From contig CM036159.1 of assembly GCA_020631735.1 (NCBI GenBank), forward strand, positions 96,210,656-96,274,655: DNA of 64,000 nt, given 5' to 3'. Below are positions 22,205 through 33,492 of the stretch, piece after piece (positions within the stretch are counted from its first letter, which is position 1; every line of letters begins with the position of its first letter). A model generated the notes under the pieces. It did no database searches and had not been told where the DNA came from. It saw only the letters and a program-made list of their open reading frames with translations. The position numbers and the translations under genes were made by a program. Source of the stretch: Saccharum officinarum. Taxonomy: Eukaryota; Streptophyta; Magnoliopsida; Poales; Poaceae.

Positions 22205-23650
22205 AATGATTCATTGCGGCCAAGCCCCCGAGCCTCGCGCGCACAAGGTCGATCAGAGTCCCGGCCGTCTTTTGCTGTGCGACCCTCACGCTCCTCCTTC
22301 AGGAAGGAGGATGAGGGGTAGGGAACGCCGTACTACCCCTGTTTGGGCGAGTTCCGACGATCTCCGGTGAGCTGCTAGCGGGGGAATTCGAGTGAGAGCC
22401 CGTGCCCCAGTCGTTAGGGGTCGGCTAGTGGCCTGGAGGCGCTCTTAAAGATGCCAAGAAGTGGTCGTGTGGATCTCGATTCCCTGCGACAGGATTCGAG
22501 GGCTCGGTGCCTCCCCCGAGGGGATTCCTACGTTGACCTCCTCCTTCGGCCTCGAATACGTCCTGGGGTGCCTCGAGAGCGTGGCTCGAGCTCTGGCCAT
22601 GTACGGGCGCACCCTTGGTCGTCCCTAACTCTGTTGCTCGAGGGCAGCTGTCGAACCCTGGTCGAGGGCCAGCTTCCGCTCCCTCGAGGCTTAGGTTTCT
22701 GCGGTCAAGCCCCCGAGCCTCACGCGCACGAGGTTGATCAGAGTCCCGGCCATCTTTTGTTGTGCGACCCTCACGAGGAGGAGGGGTGGGGAACGCCGTA
22801 CTACCCCTGTTTGGGCGAGTTCCAACGATCTCCGGTGAGCTGCTAGCGGGGGAATTTGAGTGAGAGTCCGTGCCCCAGTCATTAGGGGTCGGCTAGTGGC
22901 CCGAAGGCGCTCTCAAAGATGCCAAGAAGTGGTCGTGTGGATCTCGATTCCCTATGACAGGATTCGAGGGCTCGGTGCCTCCCCCGAGGGGATTCCTACG
23001 TCGACCTCCTCCTTCGGCCTCGAATACGTCCTGGGGTGCCTCGAGAGCGTGGCTCGAGCCCTTGGCCATGTACGGGCGCACCCTTGGTCGTCCCTAACTC
23101 TGTTGCTCGAGGGCAGCTGTTGAACCCTGGTCGAGGGCCAGCTTCTGCTCCCTCGAGGCTTAGGTTTCTGCGATCGAGCCCCCGAGCCTCGCGCGCACGA
23201 GGTCGATCAGAGTCTCGACCGTCTTTTACTGTTCGTCCCTCATGCTCCTTTTCCGAAAAAAGGAGGAGGGGTGGAGAACGCCGTACTACCCTCATTTGGG
23301 TGAGTTCCGACGATCTCCGGTGAGCTGCTAGCGGGGGAATTCGAGTGAGAGCCCGTGCCCCAGTCGTTAGGGGTCGGCTAGTGGCCCGGAGGCGCTCTCA
23401 AAGATGCCAAGAAGTGGTCGTGTGGATCTCGATTCCCTACGACAGGATTCGAGGGCTCGGTGCCTCCCCTGAGGGGATTCCTACGTCGACCTCCTCCTTC
23501 GGCCTCGAATACATCCTGGGGTGCCTCGAGAGCGTGGCTCGAGCCCTTGGCCATGTACGGGCGCACCCTTGGTCGTCCCTAACTCTGTTGCTCGAGGGCA
23601 GCTGTCGAACCCTGGTCGAGGGCCAGCTTCCGCTCCCTCGAGGCTTATAT
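22205..23650 (-). repeat. Three tandem repeats of about 470-490 bases in G2
   Basis: Unit starts are recognisable by AGCCCCCGAGCCTC(G/A)CGCGCAC near 22210, 22704 and 23174, giving periods of about 494 and 470. Each unit includes the same AAGATGCCAAGAAGTGGTCG and CCTCGAATAC segments. Small indels around CTCCTTCAGGAAGGAGG account for the length differences. The repeats produce look-alike ORFs on both strands that I do not regard as genes. Confidence 0.85.
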
Positions 23651-24638
23651 CGGGCTCGGGGCCCGTTTCCCAGGTATTTGGGAATATCCGTCCGCGTGGG
23701 GGACGGCCACGTGCCCAACTCCTACGAGATGTAAGGAAATAGTTAGGTGGGCGCATTTAATGCGGGAAACTGTTCCTACCTTTTCCCGCGGCCGTTGGGC
23801 TTCCGCCTGCTGACGATGAGGGCATGTGAGCCAAATCTGGGCATGAAGGCCCATGTAATAAGTTAGTATTTTGAATTTTGGTCGTGGTGGCCTCGAAGGC
23901 CCTAAGAACTCGAAACATAAACCGGTCGTGGTTAATTTAGTTTTATTCGAGCTTTTCTTCCCTTTATCGCTTGGATCGTGTTCTCGCGTGATTTACTTAG
24001 CACGCAGTTGCATCCTTTGGCGTAAGAGAGCGAGTGGAGGTACCGTAGCCTCAGGGGCGTAAGTGATCTCATGGCTCAACTGCCCTCGAGCTTCAGGGTG
24101 ATGTTGCGGCCTTGTAAATTGTGTGAGAGCCTGATCTAAGCGACAGGGGGTATGTTCTTTTTCAAAGTTAGGAACCGTTATTTAGATCTCCCTAGCGTGA
24201 AGTCGCACCTCTGAAAGGTAGGGGTGAGTGGAGGTACCGTAGCCTCGGAGGCGTAGGTGATACTCCTAACTCGAGAGCCCTTTCGAACCTTAGGGTGCTC
24301 TTGCAGCAAAGTCGATCTAAGAAGCGGTTCTTAAATTTAAAAAAGAGCATAAGTTTTTTCGGGGACTGGGGGGTTCCCCCCTTGTAGCCCCCGAGGGAGG
24401 GTCGATTCTAGGAGTGCAGAGTCGATCCTTCCTCATTATGAAATGAAAGTTTGAACATCGCTGTATTCTTTATTGATGAAAAAGAAAATACAGAGCCTCG
24501 AGGCTTTTTAAGGAAAGAAGTGATGTAGCTGTTCAATGTTCTAAGCGTTGGTGAGGATTTCGCCCTTCTCGTTGGATAGCTTGTAGGTGCCCGACTTTAG
24601 TACTTCTGCGATGATGTACAGTTGGTGAGGATTTCGTC
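23651..24638 (-). other. G2 spacer between tandem repeats and gag
   Basis: No pol-like coding sequence. A shorter repeat, GTGGAGGTACCGTAGCCTC, occurs at about 24033 and 24231. Confidence 0.5.
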
Positions 24639-26376
24639 CTACTTGATGCTGGCACCCCCAAAGTACCTGCGAAGCATATGACAGTCTTCGAGGTTATGGT
24701 TAGTGGGTCCCTCGTGGTAGGAACACGGCTCTTTGAGCATTTTGTCGAAGATGCCCCCGCCGGGGGGGGGGGCTCGAGGCTTCTTGTGCTCGGTAGCGGC
24801 GACGAGCTTGTCGGCCGAGGCCTCGAGCTCGCCCTGCTGGCCTTTCTTCTTGGAGCCCCGGGTGGAGCTCGCGGGATCGTCGACCTTCTGCTTCCCCCTT
24901 TCCGGGTCGCCACCAAAGATTGCACCAACCGCCTCCTCGCCGGCGGCGAAGTTGGTGATAATGTCCATCAACCCGTTGGCAGTGAGTGGAGTGTTACGGC
25001 CCAATTCTCGGACCAACTCTTTACAGGTGGTGCCGGAGAGGAGGGCCATAATTACGTCGGAGTCGGTGATGTTGGGGAGCTCGGTACGCTGCCGGGAGAA
25101 GAGCCGGATGTAATCCTGGAGGGATTCACCCGGTTTCTGCTTGCAACTCTGGAGGTCCCACGAGTTGTCGGCGCGCATGTAGGTCCCCTTGAAATTTCCC
25201 TTAAACACCCTTACGAGATCGTCCCAGTCGTGGATCTGCCGAGGTGGGAGATCCTCGAGCCAGGCTCGGGCGGTGTCGGAGAGGAACAGGGGGAGTTGTC
25301 GAATGATGACCTAGTCATCGGTGGCCCCGCCCAGCTGACACGCCAAGCGAAAATCGGCGAGCCAAAGTTCGGGTTTGGTTTCGCCGTTGTACTTGGTGAG
25401 AGTCATGGGGGGCGAAACCGAGCCGGGAGCACCGTCTCACGGATAGCCTTACTGAAGACCCGAGGACCCGGGGGCTCGGGTGAAGGGCTACGATCTTCCG
25501 AACTGTCATAGCGTCTGCCCCTGTGTACGTGGTAGCCTCGAGGCACGCCGTCACCGTGCTTGCGCGTGCGGCGCTCGACGATGTTGCCACGGGTGTCTCG
25601 AGGCTCGTGGTCGTTGGTGGTGGGCTCAGGGGCCGGAGCTACCCAGTTTCGCCGGGCAGGCTCGGGGTGAACCGAGGCTTCTCTCTCTTGTCGGGAGGGC
25701 TCGATGATCCGCTCTGAGGCTGCCTCGCGTCGCATCGAGGCAGAGCTCTCGGCTTGCTGCATGGCAGCGGTCTCGAGGAGTTCTCGAATTTCATCTCGAG
25801 CCCGATGGGCATCGGCGTTTGACGGCTCAGGCATGTTGCGGAGGAGCATGGCGGCAGCGACGATGTTCTGGCTGGCTCGAGCGAAAATCAGGGGGTCGAC
25901 CACCCGGTCCTCATTGATGCGATGGTTGACGTCGCGAGCTCTCTCACGAGCTCTCCCGCCAAGTGCGCGTTCCGCATGCTCACGCTCGAGGGTTTGTTGG
26001 AGTAGATCCAGGTTTTCCCGTTCCTCGTCAAGCCTGTCCTACAACTCATGAATCTGCTCGAGCTGCGTTCCTTGATCCGCAAGGAACTGAGGGTCATCTC
26101 GCTCAGTAGGAAGCTCGACATGAGGTGGCGTGTGCCTTCCTTCGACTGGCTCTTCGTCCTCTGATTCCGAAGTGCTTTCAACATCGATGTTGAAGCATTC
26201 GCGGGTCGGATCATAGGTGTCGTTAGCCGAGTCGGAGTCAGGAGCGCCAAAGTAGTAGTATGACGGGGGAATGTGTGGCCGTTGCAAATCGTCACTGGGG
26301 TTGCGACGTTGAGAAGCAGTCACATGGGGCTCTGTTTCCGGTGTCTCCGTAGAGTCCAGATAATCAGAAGCCGGTG
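24639..26376 (-). pseudogene. Gypsy Gag polyprotein (Retrotrans_gag), degraded
   Basis: Minus-strand pieces line up as one Gag: a disordered acidic N-terminal part (26376 to 26039, with PPSYYYFGAPDSD), a coiled-coil segment rich in Glu/Arg (about 26040-25900), a charged region (25903-25403), then the capsid-type domain (25400-25000) with ARAWLEDLPP and FKGNFKGTYMR, followed by a Lys-rich tail and a CSYHEGPTNHNLEDC pattern. TAG stops interrupt it near 26040 and 25310, and the frame changes near 25400. The capsid motif matches grass gypsy Gag of the Retrotrans_gag family. A 277-codon open frame on the opposite strand is a shadow. Confidence 0.8.
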
Positions 26377-26720
26377 TTAAGACAAAGTTTGAGCAATTTT
26401 TAAGAGAGAAAAAAATTCGACACCCAACGCCACTATGATCCACACCCTACTCCCACACTCACGTTGATACAACCAATCATGCAAGAATCATGAAGTTAGT
26501 GCTTAAACATTTTTGTTAGAATTTCTAACAGCATTTTTAAACACTAAGGTAGATGGACTTGCTTATTTATTTGATTCCCTTTCATCAAAAAGGTGAGGCA
26601 AAAACGATCTGCTTTGTTATCCCATGTACAACTCGAGTCTAAAACCCAAGAAGCTTGTTACGAATATCCTTAGATCCTAAACCGGGTGCTAAGCGAGTTC
26701 GTAACACCCGGGGTGTTACA

Positions 26721-29665
26721 AGGAACCCCTTCATGATCGGACAACGGTTTCTCAATTGGATGCCATTGGCCATGTGATGGGGTTCAAGTCCCAGTTCAAC
26801 CTGAGTCGAGAAGCGTTCGATGGTATGTGGGCCCTATTTGGCAGCATGCTTCTGGACGGCCACATATTGCCAAAGAGCTTGTACGAGTCATAGAAACTGC
26901 TTCGTGCACTGAAGATGTCGTATGAGCAGATACATGCATGTACAAATGGGTGCGTCCTTTTCAGGAAAGATCTCAAGGATGCAGGTTACTGTCCGAAGTG
27001 TAAAGCATTGAGATACATGGAGGTAGACGATGGTGAAGGCCCAAAGAGATGACTTTCTATTCCCATGAAAGTCATGCGTTACCTGCCGTTCACACCGAGG
27101 ATCCAACGCCTCTACATGACCGAGGAATCCGCGAAACAGATGAGATGGCACAAACATGGTACATGATATAGTCCTGAGAAGATGGTACATCCCGCCGATG
27201 GTGAAGCATGGGCCCACTTTGATCACATTCATCATGACAAAGCTAGAGAGGCTCGTAATGTTCGTGTTACGTTTGTAACAGACGATTTCAATCCCTATGG
27301 ACTCGTGGCTGCCCCCTACACCTGTTGACCCGTCTTCGTTATCCCCCTCAATATTCCCCCTGGCGTCCTATTTCAACGTCATACTGTCTTCTTGTCGTTG
27401 ATAATTCCTGGACACCTGGGGAATAACATGGGTGTGTACATGGAGCCTCTGATTGATGAATTGGAAACTGCTTGGAACGAAGGGGTATTGACATACGACC
27501 GAGCTTCAAGGTCAAACTTCACAATGCATATCTGGTACCAGTACTCACTGCACGACTACCTAGCATATGGGATAGTCTATGCCTGGTGTGTCCACGGCAA
27601 GTTCTCATGCCCGATTTGCAAGACAACTATGAGATTTATCTGGTTGAAGAAGGGTGGCAAGTATTCGACGTTCGACCAACATCAACAATTCCTGCCTCTT
27701 GACCATCCTTTCAGACAAAGACACCAAGAACTTCACCAAAGGTGTCGTGGTGACAGATCCTCCACCCTGGATGCTGACCGGTGCTGAGGTTCATGCTCAA
27801 ATAGATGCTCTCAAGTTCAATGAAAGAGATGGTCATTTTGTGGGGTATGGTCAGGAACAAATGTGGACTCATAAGTCAGGCTTGGAAAGGCTCCCCTATT
27901 ATGATGACCTTCTTCTGCCACATAATATTGATGTCATGCACACTGAAAAGAACATCGCCGAGGCACTTTGGGGAACACTCATGGACACTAAAAAGTCTAA
28001 GAACAACCCTAAGGCTAGACTAGACCTAGCACTCTTGTGCGATAGACCAAAGCAAGAGATGCGGTCTCCTCAACCCGGCAGGAGATGGACACGGCCCAAG
28101 GCCGATTTCATCTTGAGCAGGCCACAAAAGAAAGAAATACTTTAGTGAATCCAGACATTGACGTTCCCTGATGGATATGCAGCGAATCTGAGGAGAGGAG
28201 TCAACTTATCTAGTCTGCGAGTCTTAGGAATGAAGAGTCATGACTTCCACGTATGGATCGAGCGGCTTCTTCCGACGATGGTTCGAGGCTATGTTCCTGA
28301 GCCTATGTGGGTTGTCCTGGCAGAGTTGAGCTATTTCTTCCACCAACTTTGTACCAAGGAGATATCTCAGTCCGTCATTGATGACTTGGAGAAAGCTGCA
28401 CCTGTGTTGATCTGTAAGCTAGAGAATATCTTTCCACCAGGCTTTTCACTTCGATGCTACATTTGATCGTACACCTCCCTAATGAGGTTCGAATGGGAGG
28501 GCCTGTGCATTGCCGTTGGTGCTATGCAGTTGAGAGAAATCTGAAGACTCTTCGCAAGAAATGTAAAACAAAGCCAAAATTGAGGCTTCCATTACAGAGG
28601 CATTCATTCTAGAGGAGGTGTCAAACTTCACTGTACAATACTACTCCGAGAACCTTCCTAGCGTGCATAATGCACCCCCTCGTTACAATGCTGCAGAAAA
28701 TGAATCGAGTCTTAGCCTTTTCCGAGGCCAACTCGGCGCGGCAAGTGGATCCACAGTTAAGCAGTTGAACTATGAAGAGTGGTGAAAGATCATGCTATGC
28801 GTGCTTACCAATCTTGATGAGGTGCAGCTGTACATGGGGTAAGTTCTCAACTATGTTCATTCAATTCGCCGACACTATTTTGCATCAAACACCCTTGTTT
28901 TTTTTCTTTCGTACAGGGAATTTCTTCATCAGTTCTAGAATGGACCAAGGCCTCCTTCTGACCCGGTAGCCGAAACCCTAATTGCAAACGGTGCGGGGCA
29001 AGGGAGTCCCAATTTCATTTCTTGGTTCCGACAAAAGGTCCTGTCCAACCGAGGTCGTACTTAGTCCGACGTTCCAACTTGCTCTTACGTTTTGACCGTA
29101 TAACGTTATACCTTGCTTCACCTTGCAGGCTCAGACCGATGCGTCTATGAGTCAAGAGCTGAGACAGGTTGCAAACGGCTTTGACCATAGGGTCAAGTCA
29201 TTTAACGGTTATGACATGAATGGATATCGCTTCCACATAGTGAGATACGAGCAGAGTCAGCCCAATCGAAAAACCAAAAATAGCGGAGTTTGTACTCCAG
29301 GCAATGACAACCGTGACTACTATGGAAGAATTGAAGAAATATATGAACTTTCATTTCACGATGACAAGCGTCTGAATCCTGTAATGTTCAAATGCCATTG
29401 GTTCGACCCTGGAGTAATGAGGCTCACACCTAATCTTGGGCTAGTTGAAATTCGATAGGATTCTGTCTATCCAGGAGCTGATGTGTATATTATGGCTCAA
29501 TAGGCCACGCAGGTTTATTACACGCCATATGCGTGCAAAAGCAAAGAGCATCTCTTGGGTTGGTATATTGTGCACAAGATATCGCCACATGCTAAAATAT
29601 CTCTCCCCAACGATGAGGATTATAACTTCAACACAAACATGTATGATGGGGAGTTCTTTCAAGAA
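26721..29665 (+). pseudogene. CACTA tnp2 transposase, central part (Transposase_21, DUF4218, DUF4216)
   Basis: Continues tnp2 after the G1 insertion. Recognisable blocks: LDAIGHVMGFKSQFNLSREAFD (26757 on), CTNGCVLFRKDLKDAGYCPKC, MRYLPFTPRIQRLYMTEESA, LNIPPGVLFQ, then the Transposase_21 core GHLGNNMGVYMEPLIDEL (27392-27650) and CPICKTTMRFIWLKKGGKYS; LPYYDDLLLPHNIDVMHTEKN (27805-28000); a DUF4218-type block (28158-28466); and a DUF4216-type block (29123-29458, CHWFDPG). Numerous stops and frame changes occur, including TAGs at 29456 and near 29500. The last codons before the copia insertion read GEFFQEA. Confidence 0.85.
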
Positions 29666-29670
29666 GCTAG

Positions 29671-29740
29671 TGAAAGTCCCTAGTTTGGTTTTGGCTAATT
29701 GATGAAACCTAGGACTAACCTTTGTATCTAAGTGGATGAT
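29671..29740 (+). repeat. Remnant of C1 5' LTR
   Basis: Starts TGAAAGTCCCTAGTTTGG and matches the first 70 bases of the 3' LTR (33493 on) up to AAGTGGATGAT, then switches to integrase coding sequence. Confidence 0.9.
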
Positions 29741-29742
29741 AT

Positions 29743-32283
29743 CGCCACAAGTATGGTTTTGTCATAGTGGATGACTTCACAAGATTCACATGGGTATTCT
29801 TTCTTAGTGACAAAAGTGAAGTGTTTGACACCTTCAAGACATTTCTCACTAGAGTTCACAATGAGTTTGAGATTAGAATCAAGAAAGTGAGAAGTGACAA
29901 TGGAAGTGAGTTCAAGAATACAAGAATTGAAGAACTTTGTGATCACTATGGCATTGGACATCAATTCTCAGCCAAGTACACTCCACAATCAAATGGCCTA
30001 GTTGAGAGAAAGAATAGAACATTGCTTGATATGGCTAGATCAATGCTTCATGAGTACAATGTTAGTCAGTCTTTTTGGGATGAAGCAATCAATACCGCTT
30101 GCTACTACATCAATAGACTATATTGTCATCCATTGCTAGAGAAAACCCCATATGAGCTACTTCATGGAAGAAAGCCCAATATTTCTTACTTTAGAGTGTT
30201 TGGTTGCAAATGTTATATCTTGAAGAAGGGCACTAGATTGGGAAAGTTTGACAAGAGATGTGATGAGGGGTTCCTACTTGGTTATTCAACTACAAGCAAA
30301 GCTTATAGAGTTTGGAACAATTCAAGTGGCATTCTAGAAGAAGTCCATGATGTGCAATTTGATGAAACCAATGGGTCACAAGATGAAGAAGAGAATCTAG
30401 ATGATGTTGGTGGAACTCAATTGGTGGAAGCAATGAAGAACATGGACATTGGGGACATTAGAGCAAAGCAAGTAATTGATATTCAAGATGATGATAAAGA
30501 TCAAGTGCTCAATTCACCAAACAAGCTAGTTAGTGACTCTCAAGTGCAAAATTATGGTGCTAGTTCTTCTCATCGAGATACATCAAGTGATCAACCAAGC
30601 TCAAGCAATCAAGTGCAAGTACTCCAACCACAACATGTTTCAAGAGATCACCCCATTAATAGTATTATTGGTGATATTAGAAGTGGTGTGCAAACAAGAT
30701 CAAGATTGACTATGTTTTGTGAGCATGCATCATTTGTGTCAACCATAGAACCAAAGAAGATAGAAGAAGCTTTGAGGGATGCCGATTGGATTATGGCTAT
30801 GCAAGAAGAACTAAACAATTTCACAAGAAATGATGTTTGGGAGTTGGTAGAAAGGCCAAATGACTACAATGTGATTGGAACCAAATGGGTGTTCAAAAAC
30901 AAGCAAGATCAAGATGGCATTGTAGTGAGAAATAAAGCAAGACTAGTTGCTCAAGGTTACACTCAAGTTGAAGGTCTTGACTATGATGAGACATATGCTC
31001 CCGTGGCAAGATTGGAGGCAATAAGGATTCTATTGGCTTATGCTTGTGCACACAACATCAAACTATATCAAATGGATGTCAAAAGTGCATTTCTCAATGG
31101 GATCATCAATGAGTTAGTCTTTGTTGAGCAACCGCCCGGATTTGAAGATGACAAGAAACCCAACCATGTGTACAAGTTGAAGAAGGCTTTATATGGCTTA
31201 AAGCAAGCACCTAGAGCATGGTATGAGAGGCTAAGGGATTTCTTTCTCTCTAAGGGATTCAAAATGGGAAAGGTTGATACTACTTTATTCACCAAGAAGA
31301 TTGGAAATGATCTATTCATAGTGCAAATATATGTTGATGACATCATCTTTGGATCAACCGATCAAGCTTATTGTGAAGAATTTGGTGCTATGATGGCCAA
31401 AGAGTTTGAAATGTCTATGATTGGTGAACTTAGCTACTTCCTTGGTCTCCAAGTCAAGCAATTGAAGAATGGAACATTTGTGAGTCAAGGGAAATACATA
31501 AGGGACATGTTGAAGAAGTTTGGAATGCAAGATGCAAAGCCAATTTCAACTCCAATGGGCACAAATGGCAATTTGGATAGTGATCTTGATGGCAAAATGG
31601 TGAATCAAAAGGAATATCGGTCTTTGATTGGAAGTCTACTCTATGTCACCGCATCAAGGCCGGATGTCATGTTTAGTGTTTGCATGTGTGCTAGATATCA
31701 AGCCTCACCTAGAGAAAGTCATCTCACGGCGGCAAAAAGAATATTGAGGTACTTGAAGCAAACAAGAAATGTTGGACTATGGTATCCCAAGGGGTCAAAG
31801 TTTGAATTGATTGGATATTCGGACTCCGACTATGGGGGTTGCAAGATCAATAGGAAAAGCACAAGTGGCACATGTCAATTACTTGGAAGATCACTTGTGT
31901 CATGGTCCTCAAAGAAACAAAATAGTGTGGCAATCTCTACCGCCGAAGCCGAATATGTGAGTGCGGGGAGTTGTTGTGCACAATTGCTATGGATGAAATC
32001 AACTTTGAAGGATTATGGCCTCAACTTCAAGAATGTGCCACTGCTATGTGATAATGAAAGTGCAATCAAGATGACACAAAACCCGGTTCAACATGGAAGA
32101 ACAAAGCATATTGACATAAGACATCATTTCATTAGAGATCATCAACAAAAGGGAGATATTGCCATTGAAAGTGTTGGCACCGATGATCAACTTGCTGATA
32201 TTCTCACCAAGCCACTTGATGAAAAGAGGTTTTGCAAGCTAAGAAATGAATTGAACATTCTTGATTTCTCAAACATGAGTTGA
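29743..32283 (+). pseudogene. Copia polyprotein C1: integrase core, reverse transcriptase, RNase H (N-terminally deleted)
   Basis: An uninterrupted frame of about 845 codons to the TGA at 32281-32283. Order: integrase core with FVIVDDFTRFTWVFFL and SDNGSEFKN (catalytic Asp/Asp/Glu region, about residues 1-120), the copia integrase C-terminal YFRVFGCKCYILKK segment, an acidic Ser/Gln-rich linker, reverse transcriptase (VWELVERP start, KARLVAQGYTQ, DVKSAFLNG, catalytic YVDDIIFGS), and Ty1/copia RNase H (GYSDSDYGGC, STAEAEYVS, ENPVQHGRTKHIDI-like end). Domain order IN-RT-RH is that of Ty1/copia. There is no gag, protease or integrase zinc finger, and no natural start codon, so it cannot act alone. 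Confidence 0.9.
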
Positions 32284-33478
32284 ATGCACCCCACCCACTT
32301 ATTGACATGCCTCTCCTTCGACATTGCAAGGTAAAATTGATTGACATGTCTTTCATCCTATGCTAAGGACTTGATAGAGCATGTAGACATAATAAGTGGT
32401 ACGCATAAGCATTCATGATAAATCAAATGAATTTGATGGATATATGTTACCACTATTGCTTCTATGCTTATTTTGATCTAGTGGTGGCATATGACATGTT
32501 TGTGAGCTTGTAAACCTAGTGTTGAATCTAGAAGATTTGCTATAAGTGTTTAATTCAACATAGGCAAGATAACCCTTATTTTGAGGAGTGAAGAAGCTTG
32601 TCTTTGGTTCAAATCGAATTAAATATCTTTGGTAAGTATTCTAGGTTAAACCAAATTTGATAAAAAAAATTTTAACCTTACATGTGGTATCAAATTAATT
32701 TTAAGCTACTCCATCAAACACTTTTCCTTCTCTCCACAATTTGATCCCCTTTTTGGGTAAGTTGTTGACAAAGGGGGAGAGAAAAAGATGATTCAACTTG
32801 ATAAAACTTGATAAAGGGGTAAATAAAATTTATGATGAGAAAAAGATGATTCAACTTGATAAAGGGGTAAATAAAATTTGTTGATGCACACAAGTAGGGG
32901 GAGCAAGCTCATAAACAAAGTTGTTGCATTTGTTTGTGCATTCTCATATGACTTACTCATTGCACATGTATTTAAATTCAATATACATGCTTGTGTGGTG
33001 CAATGCTAGTATAGAAATTGGATGATGAAATGATCTACTAGCATGCATAGGAATAGTTTACATGTGGTATCTAGACTTGCCTAAAGCTTTACAAGTGGTT
33101 AGCTTTACAAGTGGTCCAAGAACCTTTACATATAATGTTGATCTCACGGGGTTCTTGAGTTTTGATGGATGTCTAGTTACTTCATGATGCTAAGGATGGT
33201 GTAAAAGGCAACTCCGATTGGTATCACGCTTCAAAGGTCCATTTCTTACACCTTAGCATCATTTTGGTAGAATTACTCTCCCAACACTTCTATCCATGCA
33301 TATGTGCAAAGCTTTCAATCCAAACTCTATGCACATATGTAGGGGGAGCTAATGCTACCAAAACCGAGCTTGTGATAATTGTCCAAACTTTACTTATGAG
33401 CAAAATGATTGGACAAGTATGACAAGTTCAAAACTTTTATTATCAAAATCATCTTTGTGAGGGTTGTCATCAATTACC
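32284..33478 (+). other. C1 3' non-coding region
   Basis: About 1.2 kb between pol stop and polypurine tract without a long ORF. It contains a partial tandem duplication (GAAAAAGATGATTCAACTTG near 32783 and 32838) also visible in C2 near 54110-54170. SIRE/Maximus elements often have a long 3' region, sometimes with an env-like ORF; none is open here. Confidence 0.6.
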
Positions 33479-33492
33479 AAAAAGGGGGAGAT
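33479..33492 (+). other. Polypurine tract of C1
   Basis: AAAAAGGGGGAGAT lies directly before the 3' LTR start. The same tract is present in C2 at 53465-53478 (minus). Confidence 0.8.

Larger units (their letters stand above)
20903..26376 (-). mobile_element. Gypsy retrotransposon G2, truncated (3' LTR, tandem repeats, gag)
   Basis: Minus-strand order: gag fragment (26376 to 24639), non-coding spacer, three tandem repeats (about 23650 to 22205), then an LTR (22026 to 20903). The 5' LTR, primer site and gag start are missing at 26376, where G1 LTR sequence resumes. No protease, RT or integrase lies between gag and LTR, so it descends from a non-autonomous or deleted family member. Orientation is set by gag and by a minus-strand TATA box in the LTR. 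Confidence 0.75.
10392..26720 (-). mobile_element. Long-LTR gypsy-type retrotransposon G1 (non-autonomous), nested in tnp2
   Basis: Minus-strand order: 5' LTR (26720 to 20662, interrupted), primer site TGGTATCAGAGC, a single gag-like ORF (19928 to 19020), about 1.7 kb of non-coding sequence, a polypurine tract, then the 3' LTR (17277 to 10392, itself holding a hAT MITE and a solo LTR). The internal region is only about 3.4 kb and has no protease, reverse transcriptase or integrase, so it needs help in trans. LTR length without nested inserts is about 4.2 kb, similar to the G3 elements, and both LTR families start TGTAACACCCCGGGTGTTA. No target duplication is visible: the outer 15 bases of the 3' LTR are missing at 10392. 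Confidence 0.8.
20662..26720 (-). repeat. 5' LTR of G1, split and missing its middle
   Basis: Only the two ends match the 3' LTR: 20662-20902 (matching the start of the 10392 copy) and about 26377-26720 (matching 16936-17277). Between them lies truncated gypsy element G2. About 3.6 kb of LTR present in the other copy is absent here, so the LTR lost its middle together with one end of G2. Confidence 0.75.

Noticed and set aside
22451..23756. Repeated ORFs of 87-131 codons with similar proteins
   Set aside because: Created by the tandem repeats of G2; similarity follows DNA duplication and exists on both strands.
24678..25511. 277-codon plus-strand ORF rich in Gly and Val
   Set aside because: Exact antisense of the G2 gag capsid region; a shadow frame of GC-rich coding DNA.
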